This document shows, piece by piece, positions 46,727 through 55,971 of a stretch of 64,000 bases of DNA. The notes under the pieces were generated by a model, which saw nothing but the letters and a program-made list of their open reading frames with translations, did no database searches and was not told where the DNA came from. The position numbers and the translations under genes were made by a program. Source of the DNA: a virus; IMG/VR virus record IMGVR_UViG_3300043499_000058, positions 1-64,000 of that record. One strand, given 5' to 3'. Each line of letters starts with the position of its first letter. Position 1 is the stretch's first letter.

Positions 46727-48434
46727 CGAATCCCACCTTTGTCAATTTACCCTTCTCAGGGATGGTTGCGATGATCACGACTTCTTGGAGTCCGGCTGCG
46801 GTCAACTGCGCATGGATCACAGCTTCCGCGCCTATCAGTTCTGCTCCTTCAGTTCCGGCATTTGTCAGTACGGCCTCTTGGATCTGCGCAGCGGTGAGGA
46901 AGTGAAGCTCGGTGCCGTCCATCCAGAAGCCGGTTAGGTACTCGGCCAGGCCCGAGAGCAACGCGCGAGCGACAATGCTACCAGCCCGTGCATACTCCTT
47001 TTGCTTGACCGCTATGATCGAACCAACCGCAACCAAAGTACCTGTTCGGGTAGCGATGAAAACGTCAGCGCCATAGAACTTGCCCCCGGCCAGGATCACT
47101 CCAGTTTTTGTCACCGTGGCCGACTTGATTCCCGCACCGAACGCCTTTGCCGCCAGGAACCCACTCTCGCCATAGACCGTGGCCTTCGCGCCTGAAACGC
47201 GACCGTCTGCCATAATCGTACCGGGCTTGGGCGCTGCTTCCCTCTGCGATGAGCCTGACAATAGCGCCTTGGCAATCAGTGAGCCTACCTCACTCATGGT
47301 AGCCGCGTCAGCACCCGCCAAAAGCCCCCGAGCAGCAATGAAACCCGCTTCAGCATAAGCAATGGCATCCGCACCTGACAAAAAAGCACCGGAAGTAAGA
47401 CTGCCCGTTTCGTTGCGAATTGTAGATTTCATTCCCGATGAAAACGCTGACGCAAGCAAGCTGCCGGTTTCGGCACGCTGCGATGAGTCGCCACCTGACA
47501 TAAAAACGCCAGCAACAATCGAGCCAGCTTTACCTGCTCCCTCCTTGATCGAAGCACCGAACGCTCGCGCCGACGCCAGGATCGAACCAAGCCGCGAAAG
47601 CGTTGCTGTGTCTGCCCCACTTATCAGACCTGACGCCTGAATGGTTCCAGCCTCAGCGAACGTCGAAGCATCGATGGCTGACAAAAACGCAAACGCAAGA
47701 ATTGTGCCTGTCTTGCTTCGCTCCCATACGTCAGCACCAAATACCCGCACACCCGTTGTCAATGAGCCTGCTTCGGCGCGCTCACTGACATCCGCGCCAA
47801 CCAAGATTGCGCTTGCGATCAGAGAACCCAACTCGGGATGTTCAGCCACATCGATACCTGACAAAAGACCACCCGCAAGGATAGAACCAGCCCTGGGTGC
47901 GAATTCCTTCACCCTCGTACCTGACAAAAGCGTCTGCGCGATTAATGCGCCCGATTCCGCACGTTCGCCTACGTCAGCGCCACCCACAAGCCCTGTAGCG
48001 ATAAGCGAACCAGTTTCCGGGTGTTCGGTCGCATCGACACCTGTGAGCGCAGCCAGCGCCAAGAGAGCGCCTGTTTCGGCCATCGTTGCCGCATCCGTCC
48101 CTGCAAGCAGGCCCGAAGCAATGAGTGATCCCGCTTCCGCCCTTTGGGACGAGTCGCCGCCACTCTCCAATGCCGTTGCCAACAAAGCGCCGGTTTCAGA
48201 TGACTGAAAAGCGTCTGCGCCTGATACGCGAGTAATTGTCATCACTGACCCGGTGCGTTCACGTGTTGACGCGTCTGCGCCTGCGACCACTGTGCCCGCA
48301 ATGATCGAGCCAGTCTTGGTGTAGGTATTGGCACCGCCACCATTGACAAAATCCCGCAGGAACCATCCATTGCCAGTAACGAGTTCACTGAACCATCCAG
48401 CGCCAGAAAGCTCAGGTGCGAAAATGCCAATCAT
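46713..48434 (-). CDS. Virion protein built of 23 twenty-residue repeats
   Basis: 573 residues. A 39-residue start is followed by about 23 tandem 20-residue units (residues about 40-502), consensus xGSLIAxxLLSGADxxxxxE, with rare 21-residue units. The regular Gly-Ser/Leu-Ile-Ala/Gly-Ala-Asp spacing predicts a beta solenoid. The C-terminal 70 residues are a separate domain (MDGTELHFLTAAQIQEAVLT). ATG directly follows the upstream TAG. Position between capsid and connector genes suggests a head or neck fibre. I know of no named family. Confidence 0.75.
   Translation of the reverse strand: MIGIFAPELSGAGWFSELVTGNGWFLRDFVNGGGANTYTKTGSIIAGTVVAGADASTRERTGSVMTITRVSGADAFQSSETGALLATALESGGDSSQRAEAGSLIASGLLAGTDAATMAETGALLALAALTGVDATEHPETGSLIATGLVGGADVGERAESGALIAQTLLSGTRVKEFAPRAGSILAGGLLSGIDVAEHPELGSLIASAILVGADVSERAEAGSLTTGVRVFGADVWERSKTGTILAFAFLSAIDASTFAEAGTIQASGLISGADTATLSRLGSILASARAFGASIKEGAGKAGSIVAGVFMSGGDSSQRAETGSLLASAFSSGMKSTIRNETGSLTSGAFLSGADAIAYAEAGFIAARGLLAGADAATMSEVGSLIAKALLSGSSQREAAPKPGTIMADGRVSGAKATVYGESGFLAAKAFGAGIKSATVTKTGVILAGGKFYGADVFIATRTGTLVAVGSIIAVKQKEYARAGSIVARALLSGLAEYLTGFWMDGTELHFLTAAQIQEAVLTNAGTEGAELIGAEAVIHAQLTAAGLQEVVIIATIPEKGKLTKVGFDGES
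46929..48317 (-). repeat. Tandem 60-bp coding repeats
   Basis: About 23 degenerate 60-bp units within the gene above. Codons vary freely while the protein pattern holds, so the array is old and selected at protein level. Several Leu-Ser-Gly turns are written TTGTCAGG, which contains the TGACAA motif. Confidence 0.75.
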
Positions 48435-49334
48435 CTACAGATTGTCCGTGTAGGCCCGCACGTCTTCAATCGTGTGGACTGCGGAAGTGCCGCCGTTGTA
48501 GCTGAGTCCGATAAGTTGGTTGGCCGGTGTGATGTCGAAGGCGGCAGACGTGACAACGAGCGCCTTGACCGCGTTCGTCAAACCCGTGGTGGTGAGGTTC
48601 GTCGTCCAGTTGGCCTTACCGCGCAACTGAGCAGTCGCGCCGGTGACAAGCACGATCACGTCAAGTTCGATCTCTCCTCTATCGATAGCAGCCGTCCCTG
48701 CTCCCCATGTGAATGTGAGCCGAGCGGTGTCTGCCGTAGACCCGGCAGTTCCTACTCTCACGATCAAGATAGGTGTTGCGATGCCTGCGGCAGTCTTACT
48801 GATCACCAAGCGCCAGTGATAGCTCCTTCCGACCCGGAGAGCGCCAAGCCCGAGGACGGGGATGGCAGACCCGACAACGTATGTGTCGGCTGCGAATCCG
48901 GCAGCGGAGGCGGCAGCGGCAAAGTTCGTTCCGATAGGAGCGGCAGGAGAAGCCTTGTCAACGAACCAGCCAAGGTTGTCTTCGTAGCGAAGCTCGTCAC
49001 CCGGCGCGAGCGCGACTGACTTCAACTGCACGACATCGGTGTTGATCGAGTTACGGTCGATCTGCACCGTGACTTGGTTCGTGACGGCCGCGTCCCGGTT
49101 GCGGATACTGATGGACTTGATCCCGCGCACCTTGGCCGCGTTCGTCGGTGCTGTCGCAAGAACAGTCGTGTTTGCGGTTGAAATTAGAACATGCCCGGCA
49201 TCAGGGTTTTCAGGGATTGGCGGGGCGGCATCCGATGAGTCCACGAAGGCGCAATAGGCGTCAACGGTTCCTGCCGCCGAAGTGACAACCTCTAGCTCAT
49301 CCGGGGTGGTTGCGTGTCCAACAAGAATGATCAT
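48435..49334 (-). CDS. Structural fibre-like protein
   Basis: 299 residues. The first 120 form strands (VLISTANTTVLATAPTNAAK; NQVTVQIDRNSINTDVVQLK), followed by an Ala-rich link and a second beta domain. Low charge and many Thr, Ala and Val residues suit a virion decoration or fibre. ATGA overlap. No exact family. Confidence 0.66.
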   Translation of the reverse strand: MIILVGHATTPDELEVVTSAAGTVDAYCAFVDSSDAAPPIPENPDAGHVLISTANTTVLATAPTNAAKVRGIKSISIRNRDAAVTNQVTVQIDRNSINTDVVQLKSVALAPGDELRYEDNLGWFVDKASPAAPIGTNFAAAASAAGFAADTYVVGSAIPVLGLGALRVGRSYHWRLVISKTAAGIATPILIVRVGTAGSTADTARLTFTWGAGTAAIDRGEIELDVIVLVTGATAQLRGKANWTTNLTTTGLTNAVKALVVTSAAFDITPANQLIGLSYNGGTSAVHTIEDVRAYTDNL

Positions 49335-50095
49335 CTGCGCAGCAACTCCTTCGGAAACTTTGAGTAGTCAGGGTCGTGGGTTGGATAAACAGGGGCACCC
49401 ACCCCATCGAAAGTCCAACCGTTGAGAAATTCGCTGGTGTCGAGTGTTGGCGATCCCGTGATAGAACGGCCGGTTGCGTTCCCGATAAGATCAACGAGAG
49501 AGGTAGCGGCAACATCAAACTCGATCAACCCTACCGGCGTTCCGTGTGCGTTGTTCTGGATGTCAGATGTCCGCCAGTTAGCATCGAGTGTCGCCTTGTT
49601 GGCATCGGACATTGCCCCTTCGAACCAAGCCGTCACACCGAACCATCCGTCGAACAGGTCGCTTCCGCCATTCCAAGTACCAATCTCCCACTCGCTACAC
49701 GCAACGGCGTCGGAATGCGTGTTGTCAAGGTCTTCGTGAGTCCACACACCACCACCCTGCGACCACCCGAGACGTGGAGTTACATTACCAGCACCCTTTG
49801 ATAGTGCCAAGACGTAGGAATTGACAGTGTCCTGAAAAAGACTAGTTGATGCTTGAGAGCCAACAGCGTCGGTATCCGTAACCAAGGCATCAATCGGTGC
49901 AGACCCTCGGAAGCTCGATCCGTATTTAGCAGCGCCACCCGTCAGAAGATAGCTCATGCCCATCCACGTGCCTATCGACGCGCGCTTGATGACAACTACC
50001 GAAGTGAAAGCTCCATCCCCAACGTTGGCCAGCGGACTGGCTAACGAGGAGAACCGCACCCAATCCGCACCGTCGAACCGAAGGACGCCCGCCAT
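49331..50095 (-). CDS. LamG-like structural protein
   Basis: 254 residues with concanavalin/LamG-type features: LRFDGADWVRFSSLASPLAN at the start, FTSVVVIKRASIGTWMGMSY, and GWFGVTAWFEGAMSDANKAT. Such domains bind sugars or decorate phage heads and tails. ATG directly follows the upstream TAG. Confidence 0.72.
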   Translation of the reverse strand: MAGVLRFDGADWVRFSSLASPLANVGDGAFTSVVVIKRASIGTWMGMSYLLTGGAAKYGSSFRGSAPIDALVTDTDAVGSQASTSLFQDTVNSYVLALSKGAGNVTPRLGWSQGGGVWTHEDLDNTHSDAVACSEWEIGTWNGGSDLFDGWFGVTAWFEGAMSDANKATLDANWRTSDIQNNAHGTPVGLIEFDVAATSLVDLIGNATGRSITGSPTLDTSEFLNGWTFDGVGAPVYPTHDPDYSKFPKELLRR

Positions 50096-50416
50096 CTACC
50101 AAGACCTCACAGTACCGACAGAGCAATTACCCGCCTCATCGTGCAGACAATCGTGGATTCGATAGAACGAACCGGGCCTGGGCGTTCTGACAAGTGCCTG
50201 CGCTTCGATCAAGTCACGAAACGCCACACAATCCGCTCGCACACGAAAACGCATGATGATGAATTGGCCGAACGGCCCTGGCTTGGTAGCCGCCTTCTCA
50301 AATTGCTCTGCCCCGAACCGAAGCTGGCTCGTAATTCCGGCGAGCAATGCGGCAAAGATCAGATCATTTGCGGCACTCGACGCAAATGCCAATTCAGCAT
50401 TCAGACAATAAATCAT
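50096..50416 (-). CDS. Hypothetical protein after terminator
   Basis: 106 residues with Cys at 4, 63, 90 and 98 and a FRDLIEAQALVRTPRPGSFY segment. It lies just past the strong hairpin at 50450-50483. No strong ribosome site is visible; TTGACA occurs upstream, but no good -10. Function unknown. Confidence 0.6.
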   Translation of the reverse strand: MIYCLNAELAFASSAANDLIFAALLAGITSQLRFGAEQFEKAATKPGPFGQFIIMRFRVRADCVAFRDLIEAQALVRTPRPGSFYRIHDCLHDEAGNCSVGTVRSW

Positions 50417-50449
50417 GTCAGACGCACACCATTTTCACCCCTTATTGTC

Positions 50450-50483
50450 AAGGAGGGGCCAGCAAACAGCCTGACCCCTCCTT
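50450..50483 (-). terminator. Strong stem-loop terminator of the head operon
   Basis: AAGGAGGGG (50450-50458) pairs with CCCCTCCTT (50475-50483), with a further CAG/CTG pair inside, about twelve base pairs in all. It stands between gene 50509-50997 and the connector genes. No long T-run follows. Confidence 0.65.
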
Positions 50484-50508
50484 GGCGGTTGTCATTGAGC
50501 ATCGCCAT

Positions 50509-50997
50509 CTAGTGCAGGAGTGCCACCGTGGGCGTGACCTTGATCACGTCGCTGGTGGCCAGCACCACCGCGAGTCCGTCATCGAAGTTCGCCTGACCGA
50601 TTGTCACCGTGTTCGCGTTGTTGTTGATGTGGAAGCCGTTGATCGTAGCTCCTGTTGCACCAACGGTCGGGAATGTCACCTGCGGATATGTCACCTGCCG
50701 ACCAAGGTTCGTCGGCCGTTCCGCGATGGCTCCCCACGTCGCTGCCGCGAGCGTCTGCCGCGCGTAGGACGTGTACGTTGTCTCGGTGATGTTGGCGAAC
50801 GTCTGCGCGTGCGTGATCACCGTTGAGGCCGTCTGCGACGTAAACAGACAAAGCTGCAACGGTGACGTGTATTTCGCCGTGGCCAACGGGAACTGCCCGA
50901 GCCAGATGTCAAGCCCTTCGTCGGGCATCATCTGAGCCATGAACAATTTGTCAGCCTCGAAGGGCAGGTAGTCCCGGTAGTGGATGCGCTCATTCAT
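50509..50997 (-). CDS. Head-associated structural protein
   Basis: 162 residues from ATG 50997 (GGGGGAGG upstream). After FEADKLFMAQMMPDEGLDIW come long beta stretches with Thr, Ala and Val and a terminal IGQANFDDGLAVVLATSDVI. Placed after the capsid gene; capsid accessory or head-fibre role inferred. Confidence 0.65.
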   Translation of the reverse strand: MNERIHYRDYLPFEADKLFMAQMMPDEGLDIWLGQFPLATAKYTSPLQLCLFTSQTASTVITHAQTFANITETTYTSYARQTLAAATWGAIAERPTNLGRQVTYPQVTFPTVGATGATINGFHINNNANTVTIGQANFDDGLAVVLATSDVIKVTPTVALLH

Positions 50998-51352
50998 CGT
51001 CGTCATCCTCCCCCGGCACGCGGATCGCCTTTGCCCCCACAAGCTCCTCCAACGCCTCCTGTGCGTCGTCGGCTGTCAGCTTGTCCTCCTCGCTCTCTAC
51101 GCGCGCCTGGATCGCCTTGTGATGCCGCGCGTAAGGGTCGGTGCCTTCATGCGGTGCCGGAACGGGAGTGGTGACTTCCGTACCCGGTTCGCCGCAATTC
51201 GGGCAGACGCCCTCACCATGTTTTTCAGGCTCGGGGTTTCCAGTCATGTTCGTGATCTGCCTCTTGGTTGCGCCGCCTGAAAAACGGCCAGGGTTCTTGG
51301 GCGTCCCGAGTGAACAAGCTGTGTTCTTGCACTCGTAGACCTTTGTTGTCAT
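50990..51352 (-). CDS. Zinc-ribbon protein in head operon
   Basis: 120 residues from ATG 51352 (AAGGAG upstream). CKNTAC at 8-13 and CPNCGEP near 50 make a likely zinc ribbon; the C-terminus is acidic (VPGEDDDDE). ATGA overlap. Function unknown. Confidence 0.66.
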   Translation of the reverse strand: MTTKVYECKNTACSLGTPKNPGRFSGGATKRQITNMTGNPEPEKHGEGVCPNCGEPGTEVTTPVPAPHEGTDPYARHHKAIQARVESEEDKLTADDAQEALEELVGAKAIRVPGEDDDDE

Positions 51353-51648
51353 GCAACGACTCCTTCCGGTTCCGGCAAAGGCCCGCCCAGGGCGTGAATG
51401 GCCGGACGGGTACACGTGTCGCAATGCTTCGGCTCCACCGTGTGCCCGACAAAAAGGTTGTCACAACAAGAGCAACGGAACAGCTTGTGGATCTTGGGGT
51501 TGTAGATGATCCCAACCGCCAAGCCCAACTCCGCGATCTGCTCCTCGGTGACAACCTCGCGCTTTTTCCGGTCATGCACGCAACAGACAACGGCCGTGCC
51601 GCTGAGGACTATTCGCAGTCCTGTGTGTGCTGCTCTTGTCTGAGCCAT
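51349..51648 (-). CDS. Zinc-binding hypothetical protein
   Basis: 99 residues; AAAGGGCGG precedes the ATG. CSCC and CDTC, plus an early VCCVHD, indicate a multi-Cys zinc site. Located between the HNH gene and the head accessory genes. Function unknown. Confidence 0.66.
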   Translation of the reverse strand: MAQTRAAHTGLRIVLSGTAVVCCVHDRKKREVVTEEQIAELGLAVGIIYNPKIHKLFRCSCCDNLFVGHTVEPKHCDTCTRPAIHALGGPLPEPEGVVA

Positions 51649-51685
51649 TTCCGCCCTTTCGTTTGGGTGAAAACAGGGGCCGGTG

Positions 51686-52009
51686 CTAGATCAAACCGAA
51701 GTGTTCAATTCGGTGACAATTCGGACAAAGTGGTTCGCAATTTTCACGAACATACTTTCCGCCGTCCTCACCGGACACGATCCTGTGGATGTCACTTAGA
51801 GACTCGTTCCATCCACAACGGATACAGGGTTGTAGCCTCATGATCGCCTTCCAACGAACGCTTGATGACAAATCGCTGCCCTTCTTCACTTTGCGATGGT
51901 AACTGCATAGCGAACGGAACGAAACGCGAGCGCCAAAGTGCTTTCGTTGACTGACAATTCTTTCAGCTACGTTACTGCATCCTTTCGTTGAACACTGTGG
52001 TCTTTTCAT
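51686..52009 (-). CDS. HNH endonuclease after major capsid gene
   Basis: 107 residues from ATG 52009. A zinc-type N-terminus (CSTKGCSNVAERI) and an HNH core with CIRC, SLSDIHRI and NCEPLCPNCHRIEHFG. This resembles free-standing HNH nucleases of phages. It interrupts the head operon behind the capsid gene; no duplicated gene end was found. Confidence 0.83.
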   Translation of the reverse strand: MKRPQCSTKGCSNVAERIVSQRKHFGARVSFRSLCSYHRKVKKGSDLSSSVRWKAIMRLQPCIRCGWNESLSDIHRIVSGEDGGKYVRENCEPLCPNCHRIEHFGLI

Positions 52010-52037
52010 TGCACCGACCCCGCCGTTTTCAGTCCGC

Positions 52038-53105
52038 TTACGGCAGCGTGAGCTTCTGCACGCTGTTGGCCAGGTCTGCGTACATCCCGCGCCGCGCACG
52101 TCCGACCTGCTGACCCTCGACAAGACGAGAGATGTCGGCGGGGCCGATGTCGATGCGGAGATCGTGATGCAGCATCTCCTTGAACAGTTCCCTCGGCTGG
52201 ATCAGGTAGCACGACTTCGCGGTGACGCCGGGGTACACGAACGAGTCCGTGCCCCTTTTCAGCGTCTCCCCGTCGTAGTAGATGATCGTGTCGATGGGGA
52301 TGTTCGGGAGAGGGTTGCCCTGAACATCGTTGACGGGCGTGAGCAGCGCGTTCTCGATCTGGAAACGATCCGCCTCGGACGCGAGAAGCACCGTGCCTCG
52401 CCGCTGCGGAATCGCCTGAACGGTTGCCGTGTAGCCCGCCTGGAATGTCAGGTGCGTTTTCTCCTGAAGCGTCGTGCCAGTCGCATTTGCCGCCGTCAGG
52501 TTCCCTGCTGCGTACGTGAACCCGATGATGACTGACAAATGCAGGTGGTTGAGAAGTGCGTTGTACGCACGTCCGAACGCCTTGTTGTGAAGCTCGATGC
52601 TCCACGTGCGGTCGAACTCCACCATGTCCTCCGTCCACTCGAAGCCAGCCGCGTACGTCTGGATCGAGCCGAGTGCCGGGGCACCCCTGCGGAGCGTTCC
52701 GAACTGAACCTCGCCACCCTCGAACTTCTCCAAGAAAACCACGTCAGCCTGCAACGTGTTTTCATCGATCTGGAAAGTTCCGCCGGGGAAGGGGCCATTG
52801 ACCCGCTCGAAGATGGGGCCGTAGAGGAGCGGGATTTCAGCAAGCCCCCGCGCCACGTCGATCCGCACCTTTTCGAGCAAGTCCATCGCACCCTCGGAAG
52901 TCGTGATCATCTCGGAGATGTCCACGTTCTCCTCGAACCGGATGTTTGTCAGCCCGCCATCTTTGGCAAGAGCATCGACAATCATCTCGGACACAAGAAG
53001 CTCCTGCATGACATCGCCGGAGTTGATCGCGTCCTTCCACGCCCGCTCCTGGGACTTCTTGTCCATCACGTTCCAGTACGGGGCCGTTGCGGTTGCGTTC
53101 GCCAT
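52038..53105 (-). CDS. Major capsid protein
   Basis: 355 residues; GGGAGG then TGACA precede the ATG. HK97-like layout: an N-terminal helix (AWKDAINSGDVMQELLVSEM), a beta-rich body with a long arm-like part (EKFEGGEVQFGTLRRGAPAL), and a late KSCYLIQPRELFKEMLHHDL. Length and place after the protease and decoration genes support it. It forms the icosahedral shell. Confidence 0.85.
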   Translation of the reverse strand: MANATATAPYWNVMDKKSQERAWKDAINSGDVMQELLVSEMIVDALAKDGGLTNIRFEENVDISEMITTSEGAMDLLEKVRIDVARGLAEIPLLYGPIFERVNGPFPGGTFQIDENTLQADVVFLEKFEGGEVQFGTLRRGAPALGSIQTYAAGFEWTEDMVEFDRTWSIELHNKAFGRAYNALLNHLHLSVIIGFTYAAGNLTAANATGTTLQEKTHLTFQAGYTATVQAIPQRRGTVLLASEADRFQIENALLTPVNDVQGNPLPNIPIDTIIYYDGETLKRGTDSFVYPGVTAKSCYLIQPRELFKEMLHHDLRIDIGPADISRLVEGQQVGRARRGMYADLANSVQKLTLP

Positions 53106-53131
53106 TGTCAGTTTCCTCCCTTCTCGGTTTC

Positions 53132-53506
53132 CTAGACCTCGGGGATCTGCGAAGTCAGAACGACCTCCGCATACCCGTCGGCGTTTTTGGCGGTGACAAC
53201 CTTGCAGACGCCCAATTCGAGCGCACCGCCCGCGATCAGGTCGGTGTCACCCCGCTTGAAGCCTGCACCGGCCGACCACTTGAGGTTGGTTCCGACTGCC
53301 GGGTTGAGTGCGGCAGGCAGCTTGATCTTCCATGCTCGGTTCACAGCGACTTCGAGGGCACGCCCCCGGTTGACCGCCGCTGCGGTGATGTCATTGATCA
53401 GAAAGCCGGTGAAACCGCTGACCCTGAAAAGATCACCGTGGTCGCCCACAGTGGCCGCAGGGAAAGAGATGTCGATTGCTTTCTTGTCACCAATGAGATG
53501 ACCCAT
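53132..53506 (-). CDS. Capsid decoration protein
   Basis: 124 residues; GGGAGG precedes the ATG. An all-beta protein with GDHGDLFRVSGFTGFLINDI and GAGFKRGDTDLIAGGALELG, resembling DUF2190-type decoration proteins that stabilise the shell. Directly upstream of the capsid gene in transcription order. Confidence 0.72.
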   Translation of the reverse strand: MGHLIGDKKAIDISFPAATVGDHGDLFRVSGFTGFLINDITAAAVNRGRALEVAVNRAWKIKLPAALNPAVGTNLKWSAGAGFKRGDTDLIAGGALELGVCKVVTAKNADGYAEVVLTSQIPEV

Positions 53507-53525
53507 CTTTTTTCAGCCTCCCTTC

Positions 53526-54170
53526 CTACGACTTGTTGTCGTCTGCGTCCGGCGCGGGTGCGTCGAACTCGGCCTGCTTCGCATCGAAGGCCGACTCCAC
53601 CGTGGAGTAATCGACCTCGGCCAACGCGTAGACCCGGCGCAGATCGGCCAGTTCGTCAGCGTCGTCGGCGTCGTCCACGGCGGACTTCCAGTCCTCCGCT
53701 GACAACTCCTTCGCGGCCTTGATGTCCTTCTCGGCATCCTCGACCCGCTTGACAAGCGCGTCCTTGTTGCCGTTTTCAGCCAGACCGAGCGCGCGAGCGT
53801 GGGTCTGATAGTTCGCCTTCGTCCACGTGGCACGATCCTCGGGAAGCTCGGCGGATTCCGCCTTCGCATTCGCCCGAAGCTCCTGCTCGGGGGTCAGGGT
53901 GGACTCGGGAGCATGTGTGGCAACGTTCGCCTCCATACCCGGCCCGTCCAGCACGTTCGCGCCGTAGTCCTCGCTTATCGGCACCACGGTCTGCTCGACC
54001 GGCAAAAGCCGACCGGCTGCTGTGGTGGGGTCGGGGGATGCGTACCCCGGAGGGCTGACAACGATGGGCTTCAACTCCTGCGCCATTTCCTGATCCTCCT
54101 GACGGAACGAGGGATCGGTTTTCAGTCCCGGCTGAGACTGGAACAGACCCTCTGAGTCCATGACCGACAT
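53526..54170 (-). CDS. SAP-like domain head protein
   Basis: 214 residues. The middle (TKANYQTHARALGLAENGNK, then DALVKRVEDAE) matches a SAP/HeH helix-extended-loop-helix, like the one in the histone-like protein at 800-1582. The N-terminus is Pro/Thr-rich, the C-terminus acidic. A capsid-associated DNA-binding or scaffold accessory role is inferred. Confidence 0.7.
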   Translation of the reverse strand: MSVMDSEGLFQSQPGLKTDPSFRQEDQEMAQELKPIVVSPPGYASPDPTTAAGRLLPVEQTVVPISEDYGANVLDGPGMEANVATHAPESTLTPEQELRANAKAESAELPEDRATWTKANYQTHARALGLAENGNKDALVKRVEDAEKDIKAAKELSAEDWKSAVDDADDADELADLRRVYALAEVDYSTVESAFDAKQAEFDAPAPDADDNKS

Positions 54171-54190
54171 TTTCAGTTTCTCCTTTCGTC

Positions 54191-55330
54191 CTAGAGCTTT
54201 GACGATCCGACGCTGACCATGCCGGAACGACCGACCTTACCGCCGTCCGACTTGTCACCGTTCTGACGTGACCGAGAAAGCGGTGCAGGTGCCGTCACCA
54301 TCTCGGTGACAAGCACCGACGCCTCGGCATCCTCGGCCAAGAACGTCTCGACGGCCTTCTCGATCTCGCCATCGTCCTTGCCGACCATCTCCGTCACCGG
54401 GAACAGCCGCATGACCGTGGCGCGTGTTGCCTTGACCTTCGGCTCGTCGCCCTTCAGGTGCTTTGTCAACGCTGTCAGAACGCGCTCCTTCAGTTCGCCG
54501 GTGCCGATGGCATCGACCTTGCTGACAACCTCCGTGACGGCCTCGACCACATCGGCGTCGTCACCGATGCCAAGAAGCTTGCGGAGCTTGCTGAAGATCG
54601 TCTCGGATTCCTTACCGGCGTCTGCGTCCTTTTTCATCTCGGAGATGCTGTCCTCCATCTCCTCCTCGACGCGAGCCTTCATGAGCTTGAACAGCGACGG
54701 GTTCTCCCGCTCGATGTCAGCGAGTGTCGCCTTGGCCCAATCGACTTCTGCCACTTCACCCTCCTTCATTTCAGTTGCGTAGCCTGCGACAGCCGCGTTC
54801 ATGCCCTGCGAACCCGGCCGCGCCCAATCGATGCTTGACAATCGGAACGTCTCGATGTGTCGCACACCGCCTACCACCTTGCCGGACGCTTTGCCCGCCC
54901 AAGATGTCAGTCTGGCCAGACCCGACTTGGAATGTCTCCGAGCGCGTCCACCAGGGATGTTGTAGCCCTTGACGTAGAGAACGTCCTTCCCGCTCTCCTT
55001 TTTCACGACAGCCCCGAGCCACAGTGTCTCGGGATCGGGGTAGTCGTAGCCGACTCGATCCGGGGGGATGTGCCCCCAATAGCCAGGCTTCTCGTCCTTG
55101 TTGATCTGCTCCGCGACGTTGTGCAGGATCGCGTCAGGCCAGTTGTTGCCGTTGCCTGACAAGCCCGCCTCAACGCGCAGGATCGGGAACTGAGGATGCT
55201 CGTCCTCGTACGCCTCGGTCAGTTCTGCAACCCGAGTCTTGTTGAGCTTGACAATCCCCGAAACGTCTCCGACCATCTCGGAGACTTCGAGTTCAAGCTC
55301 TGCGTTCTCGATGACAAACTCGTCAGCCAT
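54191..55330 (-). CDS. Prohead protease fused to scaffold region
   Basis: 379 residues; AAGAGGT precedes the ATG. Residues 1-185 look like a prohead maturation protease (EKPGYWGHIPPDRVGYDYPD, YVKGYNIPGG, and FRLSSIDWARPGSQG with the Ser-Ile-Asp strand). Residues 190-350 are acidic coiled coils of scaffold type. The fusion of protease and scaffold in one chain is common in tailed phages. Confidence 0.75.
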   Translation of the reverse strand: MADEFVIENAELELEVSEMVGDVSGIVKLNKTRVAELTEAYEDEHPQFPILRVEAGLSGNGNNWPDAILHNVAEQINKDEKPGYWGHIPPDRVGYDYPDPETLWLGAVVKKESGKDVLYVKGYNIPGGRARRHSKSGLARLTSWAGKASGKVVGGVRHIETFRLSSIDWARPGSQGMNAAVAGYATEMKEGEVAEVDWAKATLADIERENPSLFKLMKARVEEEMEDSISEMKKDADAGKESETIFSKLRKLLGIGDDADVVEAVTEVVSKVDAIGTGELKERVLTALTKHLKGDEPKVKATRATVMRLFPVTEMVGKDDGEIEKAVETFLAEDAEASVLVTEMVTAPAPLSRSRQNGDKSDGGKVGRSGMVSVGSSKL

Positions 55331-55332
55331 TG

Positions 55333-55971
55333 TTACCTCTTTCTCAGGGAGCGGTTGACGCCATCGTTCGGGATCTGCTCGACGCCAGTACCGTTCGCCG
55401 TCTGACGATCCTCCTTGCGTCCGAGGAGACGCTGGATCGGAGAAACCCGCCCATCGCCCCGCTCGTTCGATTTCGTCCAGGCACCACCCGCCAGGTTTGT
55501 CAGCGCGAACGCTGCCACGACACCTGCTCCTGTGTCACCCACCTTGACGGCTGCGGTGACAAGGCCAGAGGCCGGTACATCGGCGTTGATCGCGGCAGCG
55601 ATGGATGTCGCCGTCTCTGTGCCGTTGATCGCACCGGCTGTCACCGCGAGGTTCACGGTGATGTCGTTGCCCGCGACCACAATGGTTCGACCGACTGTGC
55701 CGCCGGGGTTGACAAACGCGACCCGGACAGAGTTGCCCAGGTAGTCCGCATTCTTGGCCGTGAACAGAAGATCGTTGTCTGCGCCCGCCATCGCAGTTGT
55801 CAGGGTTGCCTTGGTAGCGAAGCCGCGCAGCGACTCACGATCCCCGATGACCGTGTTCGGATCGTCCTTGCCGAGCGTCCTGATCGAGCGCCGCGACTGC
55901 GACGTGATCCGCACCGGCAAACGCCAGCGGTTGCTCCTGCGCAACGGGTTGTTGCTGAGAATCCTTGGCAC
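55333..55971 (-). CDS. Structural protein with basic N-terminus
   Basis: 212 residues from GTG 55971 (GAGGAGG upstream; TAGTG overlap). An Arg-rich start (LRRSNRWRLPVRITSQSRRS), a beta-rich centre (VNPGGTVGRTIVVAGNDITV) and a charged tail. The stop is separated from the protease ATG by CA. A head or tail-fibre function is possible; not recognised. Confidence 0.66.
   Translation of the reverse strand: MPRILSNNPLRRSNRWRLPVRITSQSRRSIRTLGKDDPNTVIGDRESLRGFATKATLTTAMAGADNDLLFTAKNADYLGNSVRVAFVNPGGTVGRTIVVAGNDITVNLAVTAGAINGTETATSIAAAINADVPASGLVTAAVKVGDTGAGVVAAFALTNLAGGAWTKSNERGDGRVSPIQRLLGRKEDRQTANGTGVEQIPNDGVNRSLRKR

Noticed and set aside
50417-50450. Promoter before gene 50096-50416
   Set aside because: TTGACA is present, but no TANNNT lies at 16-18 bases, so it was not annotated.
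52006-52638. 210-residue minus-strand frame within the capsid gene
   Set aside because: Shadow frame rich in Arg, His and Gly; the capsid frame explains the region.
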